A stretch of DNA of 64,000 nucleotides, from assembly GCF_000755145.1 (NCBI RefSeq), contig NZ_CP009228.1:1535694-1599693 (forward strand). The letters are read 5' to 3'. The translations under genes and the position numbers were made by a program. Origin of the DNA: Treponema putidum. GTDB lineage: Bacteria > Spirochaetota > Spirochaetia > Treponematales > Treponemataceae. Below, piece after piece: positions 43,651 to 52,909 of this stretch. Under the pieces are notes generated by a model. It made no database searches. It had not been told where the DNA came from and saw only the letters and a list, made by a program, of their open reading frames with translations. Position 1 is the first letter of the stretch. Every line of letters begins with the position of its first letter.

Positions 43651-44525
43651 TAATCATCCACATCCTTTAGCTCTACCTTGAGTGTATCATAGAGATTTCT
43701 TGCAGCTTCCAAAATCGGGCCTGGCTTGTTTTTACTTGACTTACCTAAACCGAACATTTTTGCAAGGGCAAATTTTTGATAATCCAAACGCTTTAGACGC
43801 ATTTCCATGTCCAGTTTTTGGCCGTATTTATATTCAAGAAGGGCAGAAAGATAGATTATGCCGTCATAGCCGTAGTTTTTATCCACATCAGGGCCGAATG
43901 ATTTTAAGCCTGCTATTATTTCTGTCCCGCTTGATTCCAATTCAAGGGCACGGCGGTAAAGGAACGTCGCTTTTTGGTAAAACAGATCCGAAACATATTT
44001 GTAATTTTCTTCAGGATATTTTTTGCCGAGCTCGCTAAAAAGCCAAGCCGCTCTTATTGCACATATAGCCTGCTTGATTGTAGGGGAGAATTTTTCTTCA
44101 AACAATTCATAGCATAAAATGGCAAGGTAATAGGAAGCAGCTCCTTCTTTTAAGCCTCTGGGTTTTGTAAAATCCACATTGTGAAAAAGACCTTTTATTG
44201 CATCATATCTTACTTCCGTATTTTCAAAAAGTTTTTCGATAACGGGACGGGAAGGAATTGAAAAATCTTGAGGAAAGGCCGCATAAAGACACTTGTGACA
44301 TACCGTTAAATTGTACACGGCCGGAAATATTTCACCGTATTTTGCCGAAGGTTCATAAAGCCGGCGTAATTCGTCGGTCAGATCTCCTGCTATAAGTCTC
44401 CCTCCGCCGGAGTGTAGTTCTTCTCTTTTAAATTTTGTACTGCACACGGGGCACTGTACCTGCTCTTTTGAATAAAAAGTTATGCTGCTTATCCGTGAGT
44501 CTTTTTCAGTATTTTTTTTTATCAT
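43650..44525 (-). CDS. DUF2225 family protein
   Basis: Conserved protein of unknown function frequent in spirochaetes and firmicutes, 291 residues. It has an N-terminal zinc-ribbon-like pair (CPVC and later CHKC, residues about 22-100), then an all-helical region resembling TPR repeats (ISALLEYKYGQ, LEAARNLYDTLKVEL). I use ATG 44525, 8 bases after GGGGA; the ATG 15 bases upstream is part of that signal. It is coupled to truA through TAATG. Confidence 0.85.
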   Translation of the reverse strand: MIKKNTEKDSRISSITFYSKEQVQCPVCSTKFKREELHSGGGRLIAGDLTDELRRLYEPSAKYGEIFPAVYNLTVCHKCLYAAFPQDFSIPSRPVIEKLFENTEVRYDAIKGLFHNVDFTKPRGLKEGAASYYLAILCYELFEEKFSPTIKQAICAIRAAWLFSELGKKYPEENYKYVSDLFYQKATFLYRRALELESSGTEIIAGLKSFGPDVDKNYGYDGIIYLSALLEYKYGQKLDMEMRLKRLDYQKFALAKMFGLGKSSKNKPGPILEAARNLYDTLKVELKDVDD

Positions 44526-44708
44526 CGCTTTATTCCCCATTATTGATTATCGGTACTTTTTTGTATTTTTAAGACTTATATTCCGAACCTTTTTATGGAA
44601 ATTCTCATTTTTTTAATGATACTATTTTCAGTCCGGAAAAAAAAGCATAAAACTAATTTTCTATTCTATAAAAATCAAACAATCTCCATCTTTATTTGCT
44701 ATTTATGT

Positions 44709-44724
44709 TTGGCACCCTTTTTGC
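44709..44724 (+). promoter_or_regulatory. Sigma-54 (RpoN) type promoter
   Basis: TTGGCAC-CCTTT-TTGC fits the -24/-12 consensus: GG at 44711-44712 and GC at 44723-44724, exactly 12 bases apart. It lies 41 bases before the GTG of the next gene, leaving room for a start site near 44736 and the AAAGGAG ribosome binding site. An upstream enhancer site could not be identified by eye. Confidence 0.65.
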
Positions 44725-44764
44725 TTGTAAAAATATATTATTTAAAGTTAAAAGGAGATAAAAA

Positions 44765-45778
44765 GTGATTATAAGTTTAGAAAAAGGAGAAGAATTTGTC
44801 AATACCTATAATAGCGGTAACACAAATTCGTCAATAAAAGAAAAAATTGTAATGGAAATTTTTGAAATTGTTTATGTAAATTTGGAAAAATTCGGGGTAT
44901 ATTTTAAAGATGAGGATTTGCGTAGTGATTTTTTATTTCAATTTTATTATAGAATTCCTAAAATTTTAAAAAATTATAAGCCTTCATTATCAAGTTTTTA
45001 TACCTATCTAACCAATCATCTGCATTTTTATTATTTAACCTTTAAGTGTAAAAATATAAGGCGTGAGATAAATGATACCGTTATAGCCGGTCAAGAGGGC
45101 ACAAGATGGGAGCACCTTATGGGAGAATATGATTTAGATGAAAATTTTAATTTTTATGTTGCCGAACCTGAATCTAAGTACTGTAAAATACAAAAGCCGA
45201 ATTCTCTTTTGCCCGAATGTAAAATTTCCAAACAAGAACTGGAAAATAGAAGAACTCTTTATTTTAATATGCCCTTAGAGCATAGAAAAATTTTTTTACT
45301 GGCTTGTAAGGCTTGCTTTTTTCTTGATGATGATTTAATAGACAAAATCGCTGCGGAAATTAAGATTGCTCCTGAGCTTTTATGTTCTATCATTCAAGAT
45401 TTAAAAACGGCTTGTTTTAAACGCTTTGAAAAAATAAATAACTGCATTTGTAATAGAAACAGGTATTATGTAAAGATTCAGCTTTTTAGATATCTTTTAT
45501 TCCATACTCATAATACAAAATGCCAGCTTGATAAGCTTTGTTTTTCGTTAAAGCATAACCGCTATTTATGGCAAAAGTCAAAAAAATTAAATAAGGTTCA
45601 ATTAAAATCGCCCAGCAGCAGGGATATACAAAAATACATAAATGTATACAAGGGAACAATCGATAAAAATATTGCAAAGGTTTTAAAAATTTGGTATACT
45701 TCCGGCCATGAAGATATATCTGGCATCAGGAAATATAAACAAAAAGCGGGAAGTTCAAGAGCTGCTTCCGTCTCATAG
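44765..45778 (+). CDS. Hypothetical protein with sigma-factor-like layout
   Basis: 337 residues, not recognised as a known family. The segment KNYKPSLSSFYTYLTNHLHFYYL (too long to be a chance motif) recalls the helical region 2 of extracytoplasmic-type sigma factors. Near the C-terminus SSRDIQKYINVYKGTIDKNI looks like a helix-turn-helix. The middle is cysteine-containing and Phe/Tyr-rich. It starts at GTG 44765 with AAAGGAG 7 bases upstream, under a sigma-54-type promoter. Its last 71 bases overlap rdgB in another frame. A divergent regulator is a guess; low G+C suggests fast evolution. Confidence 0.6.
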   Translation: MIISLEKGEEFVNTYNSGNTNSSIKEKIVMEIFEIVYVNLEKFGVYFKDEDLRSDFLFQFYYRIPKILKNYKPSLSSFYTYLTNHLHFYYLTFKCKNIRREINDTVIAGQEGTRWEHLMGEYDLDENFNFYVAEPESKYCKIQKPNSLLPECKISKQELENRRTLYFNMPLEHRKIFLLACKACFFLDDDLIDKIAAEIKIAPELLCSIIQDLKTACFKRFEKINNCICNRNRYYVKIQLFRYLLFHTHNTKCQLDKLCFSLKHNRYLWQKSKKLNKVQLKSPSSRDIQKYINVYKGTIDKNIAKVLKIWYTSGHEDISGIRKYKQKAGSSRAASVS

Positions 45779-46307
45779 GATTGTTTTACCTAAAGATGAA
45801 GGTATGGAATTTGATCCTGAAGAAACAGGAAGTACTTTTTTTGAAAACTCAATGATAAAAGCGAAAGCTCTTTATGATATTGTAAAAGCTCCGGTTCTTG
45901 CAGATGATTCCGGCCTTTGTGTCGACTTTTTAAACGGAGCCCCGGGTGTTCATTCCGCCCGATACGGTTCCATTGAAGGAGAGCATGTTTCAGCTGAGGC
46001 CGGTATTATCAAGGTTCTTAATGAGCTAAAGGGAGTAAAAAAGCGCTCGGCTTTTTTTGCATGTTGCATTGTTTTTCTTTTAAACGAAAACCGCTTTTAT
46101 TCGGTTCAGGAAATATGTGAAGGAACTATAAGCGAAGCTCCGTCAGGGGCGGGCGGTTTCGGCTACGATCCGATATTCTTTGTGGAAAAGTTAGGCAAAA
46201 CTTTTGCCGAACTTACTTCTGAAGAAAAAAATTCCATTTCTCACAGAGGCAAGGCTCTTGTTTCAATTTCAAAGCTCATAGAACCTCTCAAAACTTCAAT
46301 TTTTTAG
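45708..46307 (+). CDS. rdgB: dITP/XTP pyrophosphatase (RdgB/HAM1)
   Basis: Removes non-canonical purine triphosphates (dITP, XTP) from the nucleotide pool. 199 residues with the substrate and metal motifs ASGNINKKREV, ADDSGLCVDFLNGAPG and GGFGYDPIFF, then SHRGKAL at the C-terminus. It starts within the end of the sigma-like gene (71-base overlap, different frame), so translation of the two may interfere or be coupled. Confidence 0.95.
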   Translation: MKIYLASGNINKKREVQELLPSHRIVLPKDEGMEFDPEETGSTFFENSMIKAKALYDIVKAPVLADDSGLCVDFLNGAPGVHSARYGSIEGEHVSAEAGIIKVLNELKGVKKRSAFFACCIVFLLNENRFYSVQEICEGTISEAPSGAGGFGYDPIFFVEKLGKTFAELTSEEKNSISHRGKALVSISKLIEPLKTSIF

Positions 46308-46435
46308 AGATTCTTATTATACTTAAATTAAGAAAGTCTTCAATAACTAATTTTTTTTTACGAGGGGATAATTGATATATTTTATATTTTTGTATATACT
46401 CAAACCGTTAAAATGTTAAACTGGATGAGGTTAAT

Positions 46436-48535
46436 ATGAAAAAGAAAAAGCATTTCTCAATACGGAAAAAATTATTGATTGTTTTCGGATTATTGATTAT
46501 GTTGGGCGGAGTTATACAGGGCTCCGTATCGTGGTATACCTTTAGAAAGGCAATGATTAGAGATGTCGAAGAACGCTTAACGGATAAGGCTGACGATATT
46601 GCTACCCTTGTGGAAAGCATAATAGATGTCGATTTTGAGTATTTAAGAGGCGTTGCCCGTATTCCCGATTTAAATGATGATAGTTTGTCATATCCTCAAA
46701 AATCCGCACGGCTGCAGCAGGAGCTCTCCTCTGATAACGATGGAGCTTTTTTAAATATATGCGACTTAAACGGCAATACATATTATATGGACGGAAGAGT
46801 GGTTTCGGTTGCAGACAGACATTGGTATAAGACGGCTCTTGAAGGAAACTATTTTATTTCGGAACCCTATCTTTCTCCGGATACGGGTAAGATTCACGTC
46901 GTTTTTTCTTTGCCGATTTACAACACAGACGGTGAAATTTCGGGTGTTATGTGCGCAGGGCTTCAAGGGCTTATTTTGTCGGAAGATATTAAAGAGCTTG
47001 TTATCGGTAAAACCGGTTACTGCTACATGATGAGTAAAGACGGAACCATTATTGCACATAGGGACAATAAGCTTGTTTCCGGTTTTGTCAATTATCAAAA
47101 ACTTGCTGAAACTGATGCCGAATTGAAATCTGCTGCTGAATTTCAAAAAAAGGCCTTGCAGGACCAAGAGCCGGGAGTAGGTTATTACACGCTTGACGGA
47201 GAAAAAAATATCGGCGCTTATGCAAAAATGGAAAGGAGCGGATGGACGATCGTTATACGGGCTCCTGTAAACGAATTCTTAATTTCGCTTAATACGCTGA
47301 CCCGCGCAATTATAATGTCCGTTATCCTAATACTTCTTGTAACAATAGTTATATCGTTTATTATTTCTACAAAGATGGTAGGTCCCGTGCAGACCGCCGT
47401 GAATGTTCTTAGGGATATTGCCCAAGGCGAAGGCGACTTAACCGTTCAGCTTCCGCTTATCGGAAACGATGAGGTTACGCAGCTTTCGGAATATTTTAAC
47501 GAAACAATCGAAAAAATACGTCTTTCCATTAAATCTGTAGATGTAAACGCCGGAACAATGCAGAGCATCGGTGATGAGCTTGCAGGCAACATGACGGAAA
47601 CTGCAAGTGCAGTAAACCAAATCAGTGCAAATGTTGAAGGTATTAAACAGCAAGCTATTGCGCAGGCGGCAAGTGTCGGCCAGACATCGGCAACCGTAGA
47701 AGAAATTATCAGTACTATAAAAAAACTTGATGAGAGAATAGAACTTCAGGCATCCAGCGTTGCCCGCTCTTCTGCCTCGGTGGAAGAGATGGTTGCAAAC
47801 ATCGGCTCAATTACTCAAACCCTTGAAAAAAGCGACGATGCCATCAAAAATCTTGCAACTGCAACCGCCGACGGAAAAGATACGGTGTTAAACTCGAATA
47901 CGATTACGCAAAAAATAGCCGAAGAATCGGGCAGCCTTTTAGAAGCTTCAAGTGTTATTCAGCACATTGCAAGCCAGACAAACCTCCTTGCGATGAATGC
48001 CGCAATCGAGGCTGCCCACGCAGGCGAAGCCGGAAAAGGGTTTGCAGTCGTCGCCGATGAAATAAGAAAACTCGCTGAGGACTCCGCTGCTCAGGGTAAG
48101 ACCATTACCGCCGTCTTAAAGACCTTCAGCAACGAAATTGAAGTCTTGTCGGCTTCTTCCAAAACCGTTGAAGAAAAGTTTAATACCATCTTCTCGCTTT
48201 CCGAAGAAGTAAAGACGATGAGTAATAGTTTAACCGAAGCGATGAGGGAACAAGAAAACGGCAGTAAAGAAGTGCTTGCCGCTATCCGCGACATCAATGC
48301 CGTAACGGTAGAAGTAAAAGAAGGTTCCGCCGAAATGTTAAGAGGCGGCGAGCAAACTGCCGAAGAAATGCAAAAGCTGGACGGTCTTACACGGGTTATT
48401 ACCGACGGAATGAACGAAATGGCTGCCGGCGTTATCGAGATAAATAATGCAGTACAGGAAGTAAACGAAATTACTCAAAAAAATAAGATAAGCATTGAAA
48501 ACCTGGCGGATGAGGTTAAGAAGTTTAAGATTTAA
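46436..48535 (+). CDS. Methyl-accepting chemotaxis protein with dCache sensor
   Basis: Transmembrane chemoreceptor of 699 residues. Membrane helix 1 is at about 13-33; the periplasmic dCache domain (about 40-285) includes [19 protein letters not shown] and [13 protein letters not shown]. Helix 2 is at about 292-315, then HAMP. The long signalling coiled coil has the hairpin tip [20 protein letters not shown], which contacts CheA/CheW. It lacks an obvious C-terminal CheR-binding pentapeptide. Ligand is unknown, probably a small organic acid or amino acid judging from the dCache family. Single gene with its own terminator. Confidence 0.95.
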   Translation: MKKKKHFSIRKKLLIVFGLLIMLGGVIQGSVSWYTFRKAMIRDVEERLTDKADDIATLVESIIDVDFEYLRGVARIPDLNDDSLSYPQKSARLQQELSSDNDGAFLNICDLNGNTYYMDGRVVSVADRHWYKTALEGNYFISEPYLSPDTGKIHVVFSLPIYNTDGEISGVMCAGLQGLILSEDIKELVIGKTGYCYMMSKDGTIIAHRDNKLVSGFVNYQKLAETDAELKSAAEFQKKALQDQEPGVGYYTLDGEKNIGAYAKMERSGWTIVIRAPVNEFLISLNTLTRAIIMSVILILLVTIVISFIISTKMVGPVQTAVNVLRDIAQGEGDLTVQLPLIGNDEVTQLSEYFNETIEKIRLSIKSVDVNAGTMQSIGDELAGNMTETASAVNQISANVEGIKQQAIAQAASVGQTSATVEEIISTIKKLDERIELQASSVARSSASVEEMVANIGSITQTLEKSDDAIKNLATATADGKDTVLNSNTITQKIAEESGSLLEASSVIQHIASQTNLLAMNAAIEAAHAGEAGKGFAVVADEIRKLAEDSAAQGKTITAVLKTFSNEIEVLSASSKTVEEKFNTIFSLSEEVKTMSNSLTEAMREQENGSKEVLAAIRDINAVTVEVKEGSAEMLRGGEQTAEEMQKLDGLTRVITDGMNEMAAGVIEINNAVQEVNEITQKNKISIENLADEVKKFKI

Positions 48536-48550
48536 ATTAATGACTAATCG

Positions 48551-48594
48551 GTAATGGGCAATTTGTAATTAAATTACCCATTACAAATTTTCTA
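48551..48594. terminator. Convergent terminator after the chemoreceptor gene
   Basis: GTAATGGG (48551-48558) pairs with CCCATTAC (48577-48584), followed by AAATTTT. It lies between the converging chemoreceptor and membrane-protein genes. Confidence 0.55.
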
Positions 48595-49425
48595 ATTATC
48601 AAAATATGAGGAGCCGAGTTTTTTCTTTAAGCGGCTAAAAAGCAAAAAGAGAAATATGGCCGTTATAGGGAAGATGATGAGAATGGGCGGCAGCGGGTCG
48701 GTAAAGAGGTTTTTACAAAGCCAATAAATGTGGAAAAATAGGGCAAGGATAAAAAACTTTAGGCTTATTATGCCTATCATTATGTTGACCTTAGAAACCG
48801 AAAAAGAGCCTGCAACGGTCGAAAGGAGATTCTTATCTATAGGGTCGTTATGGCGATTTTTAAGATGCCCAAAAACATATTCGGTGTATCTTCCGGTTTT
48901 TTTATTGCAAAAGATTTTATCAAGAGCCGATTCGGCTTCGGCTTTGTCTTTCCAAAACAGAGGGTTATCGCTCATCGCTGCTAAATTGCTTTCATAAAGC
49001 TCGTACCAAGCCTTTGAGCCCTTGCCCATGATAATCCAGAGCACCGAAAAGATTATACCTAAAAGACAGATGACGATTGGAACCGCACCCGGCATAAAAA
49101 GTGCCGAAAACGGCTTATCTTTTTTTATTGAATCCTTAATTTCGAGGTTACTGTTTGGGTTTATGATTAGTGTATACTTCGTTGAGCCGTCTACCTCTTT
49201 TTTGACCGCATTAAGTGTTGCGGTAATTTGATTTGGGTTTAAGTTGGGAATAAAAATGTCTTTTATATAAAGGGCATAGGCACTTGCAATGCCCAGTAAA
49301 AAAACTGCAAGAAAAACAGACCTCTGCCAAAGATGTTTAAGCTCAAAATCCCTGGCCCGCCAAAGGTAATCGTACATATCCTTTGCGGTGGGTCTATCCT
49401 TTTCATTCTTTGTTGTATCAGCCAT
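48592..49425 (-). CDS. Hypothetical membrane protein
   Basis: 277 residues with four predicted membrane helices: about 35-55, 105-130, 205-230 and 238-258. A cytoplasmic domain lies between helices 2 and 3 (WYELYESNLAAMSDNPLFWKDKAEAE). No family recognised, though such 'RipA-like' membrane proteins with a DFELKHLWQR segment occur in host-associated bacteria. Its start overlaps the preceding gene by 8 bases, so the two form an operon. Confidence 0.7.
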   Translation of the reverse strand: MADTTKNEKDRPTAKDMYDYLWRARDFELKHLWQRSVFLAVFLLGIASAYALYIKDIFIPNLNPNQITATLNAVKKEVDGSTKYTLIINPNSNLEIKDSIKKDKPFSALFMPGAVPIVICLLGIIFSVLWIIMGKGSKAWYELYESNLAAMSDNPLFWKDKAEAESALDKIFCNKKTGRYTEYVFGHLKNRHNDPIDKNLLSTVAGSFSVSKVNIMIGIISLKFFILALFFHIYWLCKNLFTDPLPPILIIFPITAIFLFLLFSRLKKKLGSSYFDN

Positions 49426-49924
49426 AAAAGAGCTCCTTATTTTGCAGTGATGTTTTTACAATAAGTTTCGAATATTTTGGCGACGGTTTTTTTGTAATAC
49501 CGATTGATAGTAATAGTTTTTTCGGCAGGTTTAAGATTTTGGGCTTGTGAACTTTCATTGGTTTCCTGATATTTTTCTTTTTTGTTTTTTTGTCTATATC
49601 TTTTTTAGGTGTATCTACCATATGTTTATCCCTGTCATCTTCTAATTTTTTAAGAGCTTTGTCATAGGCTTCGGTTAATAAATGGTTTTTATTCTTTTCT
49701 TTATAATATAAAAAATTTAGAATACAGAATAAAATATTTAAAACCGACATAACAACTGTGATAATTGAACAGATTATAAATACCTCAACCTCCCAGTCAT
49801 TTTTGCGGAATATATACAAAGTTACAAAAGCGATTATAAGAACTATATTTGATACAGTAAAAATTATACAGCAGCATAAATTGGGACAAATATTATTATC
49901 TTCTTTTTTTCTATTTTCACACAT
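49418..49924 (-). CDS. Hypothetical two-helix membrane protein
   Basis: 168 residues. Two helices at about 15-37 and 50-70 are followed by a Lys-rich cytoplasmic tail (KKDIDKKTKKKNIRKPMKVH). The N-terminus has a cysteine cluster (CPNLCCCI). Not recognised. ATG follows AAAGGAGAAAAAAGG. A three-hairpin leader (element C) starts about 50 bases upstream. It overlaps the next gene by 8 bases. Confidence 0.62.
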   Translation of the reverse strand: MCENRKKEDNNICPNLCCCIIFTVSNIVLIIAFVTLYIFRKNDWEVEVFIICSIITVVMSVLNILFCILNFLYYKEKNKNHLLTEAYDKALKKLEDDRDKHMVDTPKKDIDKKTKKKNIRKPMKVHKPKILNLPKKLLLSIGITKKPSPKYSKLIVKTSLQNKELFYG

Positions 49925-49975
49925 CCTTTTTTCTCCTTTTATTCGTGTGTCGGGGTTGTTGTTCTCATAATGGGG

Positions 49976-50112
49976 CTGTCCAAAAACTTCAGTTTTTGGA
50001 CAGTCTCCTTGATTTTATATGCGATGTTTAAAATTAAGTCATTACTGTACAAAGACTTAATTTTAAACTCGTCGGGGATGGCGAAAAAGTAACAAACTTT
50101 TGAGACATCCCC
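49976..50112 (-). promoter_or_regulatory. Tandem-hairpin leader element C, upstream of the membrane-protein operon
   Basis: In transcript order (minus): GGGGATG/CATCCCC with inner AAAAGT/ACTTTT (50074-50112), then GTTTAAAATTAAGTC/GACTTAATTTTAAAC (15 bp, 50026-50068) directly followed by ATCGCAT, then a GGAG and CTGTCCAAAAACT/AGTTTTTGGACAG (49976-50003). The second stem is flanked as in elements A and B (GAGTTT before, AAAC-RTCGCAT after), with wholly different pairs. Confidence 0.65.
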
Positions 50113-50133
50113 ACTGCAAATTACCGATTGATT

Positions 50134-51450
50134 TTAATCTTTCTTCCAGATGAAAAGAGCATAACCGCCCTCATATTTGCATAAATACTTTGCCGCTTTT
50201 GAAGGATCCCTTAAATCGTTTGCAACTATATCCTGATATCCTCCACTGTAGCCATACCTACGCCACCCTGTTGGGTCTTCGAAGACGGCACTTTCTAAAT
50301 TTGTATCCACAAAGGCCTCCCTGCCTATTTCCTTAAGGGTTGCAGGCAGAGTTATACTTGTTAAGCCGGTACAGTCGCGAAAAGCCCCTACGCCTATTGA
50401 CTTAAGGCTTGCAGGCAGGTTTATAGTTTGTAAACCCGTACAACCGCAAAAAGCTCTTCTTCCTATATACGTAAGGCTTGCAGGCAGACTGATACTTGTT
50501 ATGCCGGTACAATTATAAAAAGCTCCGTCATAGCCCGTATCATACTGATCAGTTCTTATTCCGGTAATACCTTCCGGGATTATTATCTTGCCTTTAGGTT
50601 TTGATCCGTTGTAGCCCTTATCATTTACCGTTTCAATTGCTTTTCCTTTAATATTAAATCGGGTATAGTTGGTTACGGCGTATACGGTCATGTGTTTGTC
50701 TATTGGGTAGGTATCGACAAGTTTTATTCCGTTTTCATCGCCGAGCCTCCACTCATAGATGCCATAATCTCCGTTATTATCTTCGTTATTCCATTCGGTT
50801 GTTAAGCTTACTTTGCCTGTTGCCTCAGCTTTTATATCGTTCCACGTTTTACCCTGATCGATTGTTAGTATATTTTCGGATATGACTGTTCTTTCATCTC
50901 CTTTTACGGTAATTCTGTACTTGGTAGCCCATAGGGCCTTGTAGGTTTCAGCCGGTAAAGCCGGAAATGTAGAGGGGAGTTCCGGTTCCCAGCCATCAAA
51001 AATAAGGGGGTCTTTTTTCAAGTTTGTAAGTTCCGGTATTTTTGCTCCGAATTTTCCTGTTAGGAGCTTTGTAGAGTCTTCTCCGTCCGTAAGCGGTGTG
51101 GTCGTAGTTCCGCCGTCTAAATTAAGTTTAAGAGTGATTGTTTTTCTGTCATACTTAATTTGCACTACAGTGGAGCCGTCAGCCTTTATTGCCGCTTGAC
51201 TAAAACCTTGAGCAGTAAAACCTGCGTATGGTTTAGCTGCTGCAGAGGTAGTTTCGTCGGCCTTGCCGCTTAATGTTTCCGTTTCGTACAAGGTGTAATT
51301 ATCGTCTGCAATATTTTGCTGCAAATGTTCTACCTTGTAATTATACTTAGGGTCTACTTTAGGCTTACAGCCTGTCAATCCTATCAGCAGTCCTGCTGCC
51401 AATACCAATGCAGTAAGGTTTACTGCCCGTCTTAAATTAATTTGTTTCAT
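50134..51450 (-). CDS. BspA-like leucine-rich-repeat surface lipoprotein
   Basis: Exported lipoprotein of 438 residues. The signal ends AAGLLIGLTGC (lipobox). Residues about 100-240 contain bacterial Ig-like repeat stretches of the Listeria-Bacteroides type (FAAQGFSQ-like, FDGWEPELP, YKALWATKYRI). Residues about 290-410 are LRR_5/BspA repeats of about 23 residues: ITSISLPASLTYIGRRAF, then LQTINLPASLKSIGVGAF and LTSITLPATLKEIGREAF. Such proteins mediate adhesion in oral bacteria. It is downstream of the 23-bp repeat array. Confidence 0.9.
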   Translation of the reverse strand: MKQINLRRAVNLTALVLAAGLLIGLTGCKPKVDPKYNYKVEHLQQNIADDNYTLYETETLSGKADETTSAAAKPYAGFTAQGFSQAAIKADGSTVVQIKYDRKTITLKLNLDGGTTTTPLTDGEDSTKLLTGKFGAKIPELTNLKKDPLIFDGWEPELPSTFPALPAETYKALWATKYRITVKGDERTVISENILTIDQGKTWNDIKAEATGKVSLTTEWNNEDNNGDYGIYEWRLGDENGIKLVDTYPIDKHMTVYAVTNYTRFNIKGKAIETVNDKGYNGSKPKGKIIIPEGITGIRTDQYDTGYDGAFYNCTGITSISLPASLTYIGRRAFCGCTGLQTINLPASLKSIGVGAFRDCTGLTSITLPATLKEIGREAFVDTNLESAVFEDPTGWRRYGYSGGYQDIVANDLRDPSKAAKYLCKYEGGYALFIWKKD

Positions 51451-51514
51451 TATAAAAATCTCCTTATTTTGTTTGGATTGACGGGTCCCAATCCAGTAGG
51501 ACGTTTCGATTACA

Positions 51515-51644
51515 ATACGTCTGCTGTAGATTATGTACTACGGCAGGCGTAGACTGTGTTCTACGGCTGACGAAGCTTATAATCTGCGGCCGGCGCAGAT
51601 TATGTACTACGGCTGACGTAGATTAGTATCTTTGCCTGACGTAG
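51515..51644. repeat. Six-unit 23-bp tandem array of small palindromes
   Basis: Units start at 51515, 51538, 51561, 51584, 51607 and 51630, exactly 23 bases apart. Each is a 15-base imperfect palindrome (consensus CTACGGCTGACGTAG) plus an 8-base spacer often reading ATTATGTA. Unit 4 is CTGCGGCCGGCGCAG, where both arms changed and pairing is kept. It lies between the HU-Ig gene and the BspA-like gene. Confidence 0.85.
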
Positions 51645-51654
51645 AACCGTTTGT

Positions 51655-52365
51655 TTAAGCGGTGCACGTAAGCGGTTTATCGAATCTGCCCGTTTTAAGG
51701 GTTTTGCTTTTTTGCGATGAACCGATCATCTTTGTGCGCACTTCGATGTACCAGTTGCCTGCTGCTAAATCGGCGGGGATTATGGCCATAAGGCGGGCAG
51801 GCTTGTTTTCGGCGGTTACGGCTGCACGGACGGGGGCTCCCGTTTCGGGCACAAAGAAGATGCCTTGAGAGGCGTCTTTTGCGTCGAATTTAAGACGGCT
51901 TCCTACTAACTGAACTACTCCGCCTTTAGTGAGTACTTCGTTTACCTTGCCGAAAACGATGTCGGCGACTTCGGTGATGTAGGGGCCGGTGCTCGCTCCT
52001 TCGGTTTTTTCGCATTTGACTTTTGTAACAGCCTCGCGCAAAAGGGAGCCGGCGGTTAGGTTTAAGTTTACCGTGTGCCGCTTTTTGTCGAAAGAGTCGT
52101 TCGCCCCGTTGAACACGCCTGAAATGCTCAAAGAGGTATTCATAAGCGGGGTGTTGACCGCCGATCCGTCTGCAATGAGCGAGGCGCATACTTCGCCGTA
52201 GATTTGCAGTACAGCCGCAACGTCGGCCCTCGTGAGCGTGGAACCTTTTTGCATCATAAGGTCGATAATCTCGTCAAGGGTGTACGAGCGCACATCCTGT
52301 GCCTGCGCCATGTAATCGTCCGGCGCAGGGGTGAGTAAGTTTTCTCGTAGTGAATACTTTAACAT
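51655..52365 (-). CDS. HU-like DNA-binding domain protein with Ig-like C-terminal domain (DUF4469)
   Basis: 236 residues of the HU-domain/DUF4469 family found in Bacteroidetes and spirochaetes. The N-terminal 120 residues form an HU/IHF-like domain (TLDEIIDLMMQKGSTLTRAD, then VNTPLMNTSLSISGVF). The C-terminal 100 residues form an Ig-like fold (GSRLKFDAKDASQGIFFVP, then NWYIEVRTKM). Members are nucleoid-like or of unknown role. It is notably G+C-richer than its surroundings, with a 500-base leader upstream filled with hairpins. Confidence 0.85.
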   Translation of the reverse strand: MLKYSLRENLLTPAPDDYMAQAQDVRSYTLDEIIDLMMQKGSTLTRADVAAVLQIYGEVCASLIADGSAVNTPLMNTSLSISGVFNGANDSFDKKRHTVNLNLTAGSLLREAVTKVKCEKTEGASTGPYITEVADIVFGKVNEVLTKGGVVQLVGSRLKFDAKDASQGIFFVPETGAPVRAAVTAENKPARLMAIIPADLAAGNWYIEVRTKMIGSSQKSKTLKTGRFDKPLTCTA

Positions 52366-52390
52366 CTCTTTGCCTCCTAAAAATTGTTTT

Positions 52391-52568
52391 TAAGGGGAGG
52401 TGTCCCCTTAGACCCCTCGGTTTTCTTAGGGAGAGAGAGGACACCTCGTTCAGAGCAAGGTTTCCTCTCTCTCCCTAAAACCCTCTCTCTCCTTCCTGCG
52501 CTTCCAAAGGGGACACCCCTTTGGAAACCCCGTTTATAGGCGGGGTTCTTAGGGGTGGAACCCCTAAG
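52391..52568. repeat. Cluster of five consecutive G+C-rich hairpins in the HU-Ig gene leader
   Basis: TAAGGGGA/TCCCCTTA (52391-52410), TTAGGGAGAGAGAGG/CCTCTCTCTCCCTAA (15 bp, 52426-52478), TTCCAAAGGGG/CCCCTTTGGAA (11 bp with a 3-base loop, 52502-52526), AACCCCG/CGGGGTT (52526-52547) and CTTAGGGGT/ACCCCTAAG (52548-52568). They follow one another almost without gaps, upstream of the HU-Ig start codon. Confidence 0.8.
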
Positions 52569-52717
52569 CGGTTCTTTTGAAGAAAGGTGGGGCCATAGGA
52601 GAGAGTAACAACCAACGAAGTTTCGAGGTTAAGGAACTTTTATCCGAAAAAGTGCCGTTCCTCCCCTATTCATTTTGGATTGATGAGTCTCAATCCGTAG
52701 GACGTTCCTATTATTTC

Positions 52718-52769
52718 TTTGCGAAGCTGAGCGAAGCTCAACGCTTTGCGTTCCTTGCGGTTTATTAAA
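52718..52769 (+). repeat. MITE-like repeat half, TTGAGCGAAGCTCAA type
   Basis: TTTGCGAAGCTGAGCGAAGC and its continuation CTTTGCGTTCCTTGCGGTTT match the right-hand half of the elements at 55637-55748 and 55750-55860 and the copy at 61789-61839. Confidence 0.65.
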
Positions 52770-52909
52770 CGGTGTAATGTAAAAAACGCACGAAGACGGT
52801 AATCCTGTCTTGTGCGTGTTATCGGTTGAGAAAATCGTATTTTTGGGTGTATTTTTATTTGGGCAGACTGCGCACTTATGCCGCTTGCTGCTTGCCGCTT
52901 GCCGCAAAA

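Noticed and set aside
51515-51644. CRISPR array
   Set aside because: The repeat is 15 bases with 8-base similar spacers and no cas genes; CRISPR spacers are unique and about 30 bases.
52391-52568. Integron attC sites (T. denticola is known to carry a chromosomal integron)
   Set aside because: The hairpins lack the paired RYYYAAC / GTTRRRY boxes and no cassette-like gene spacing is seen.
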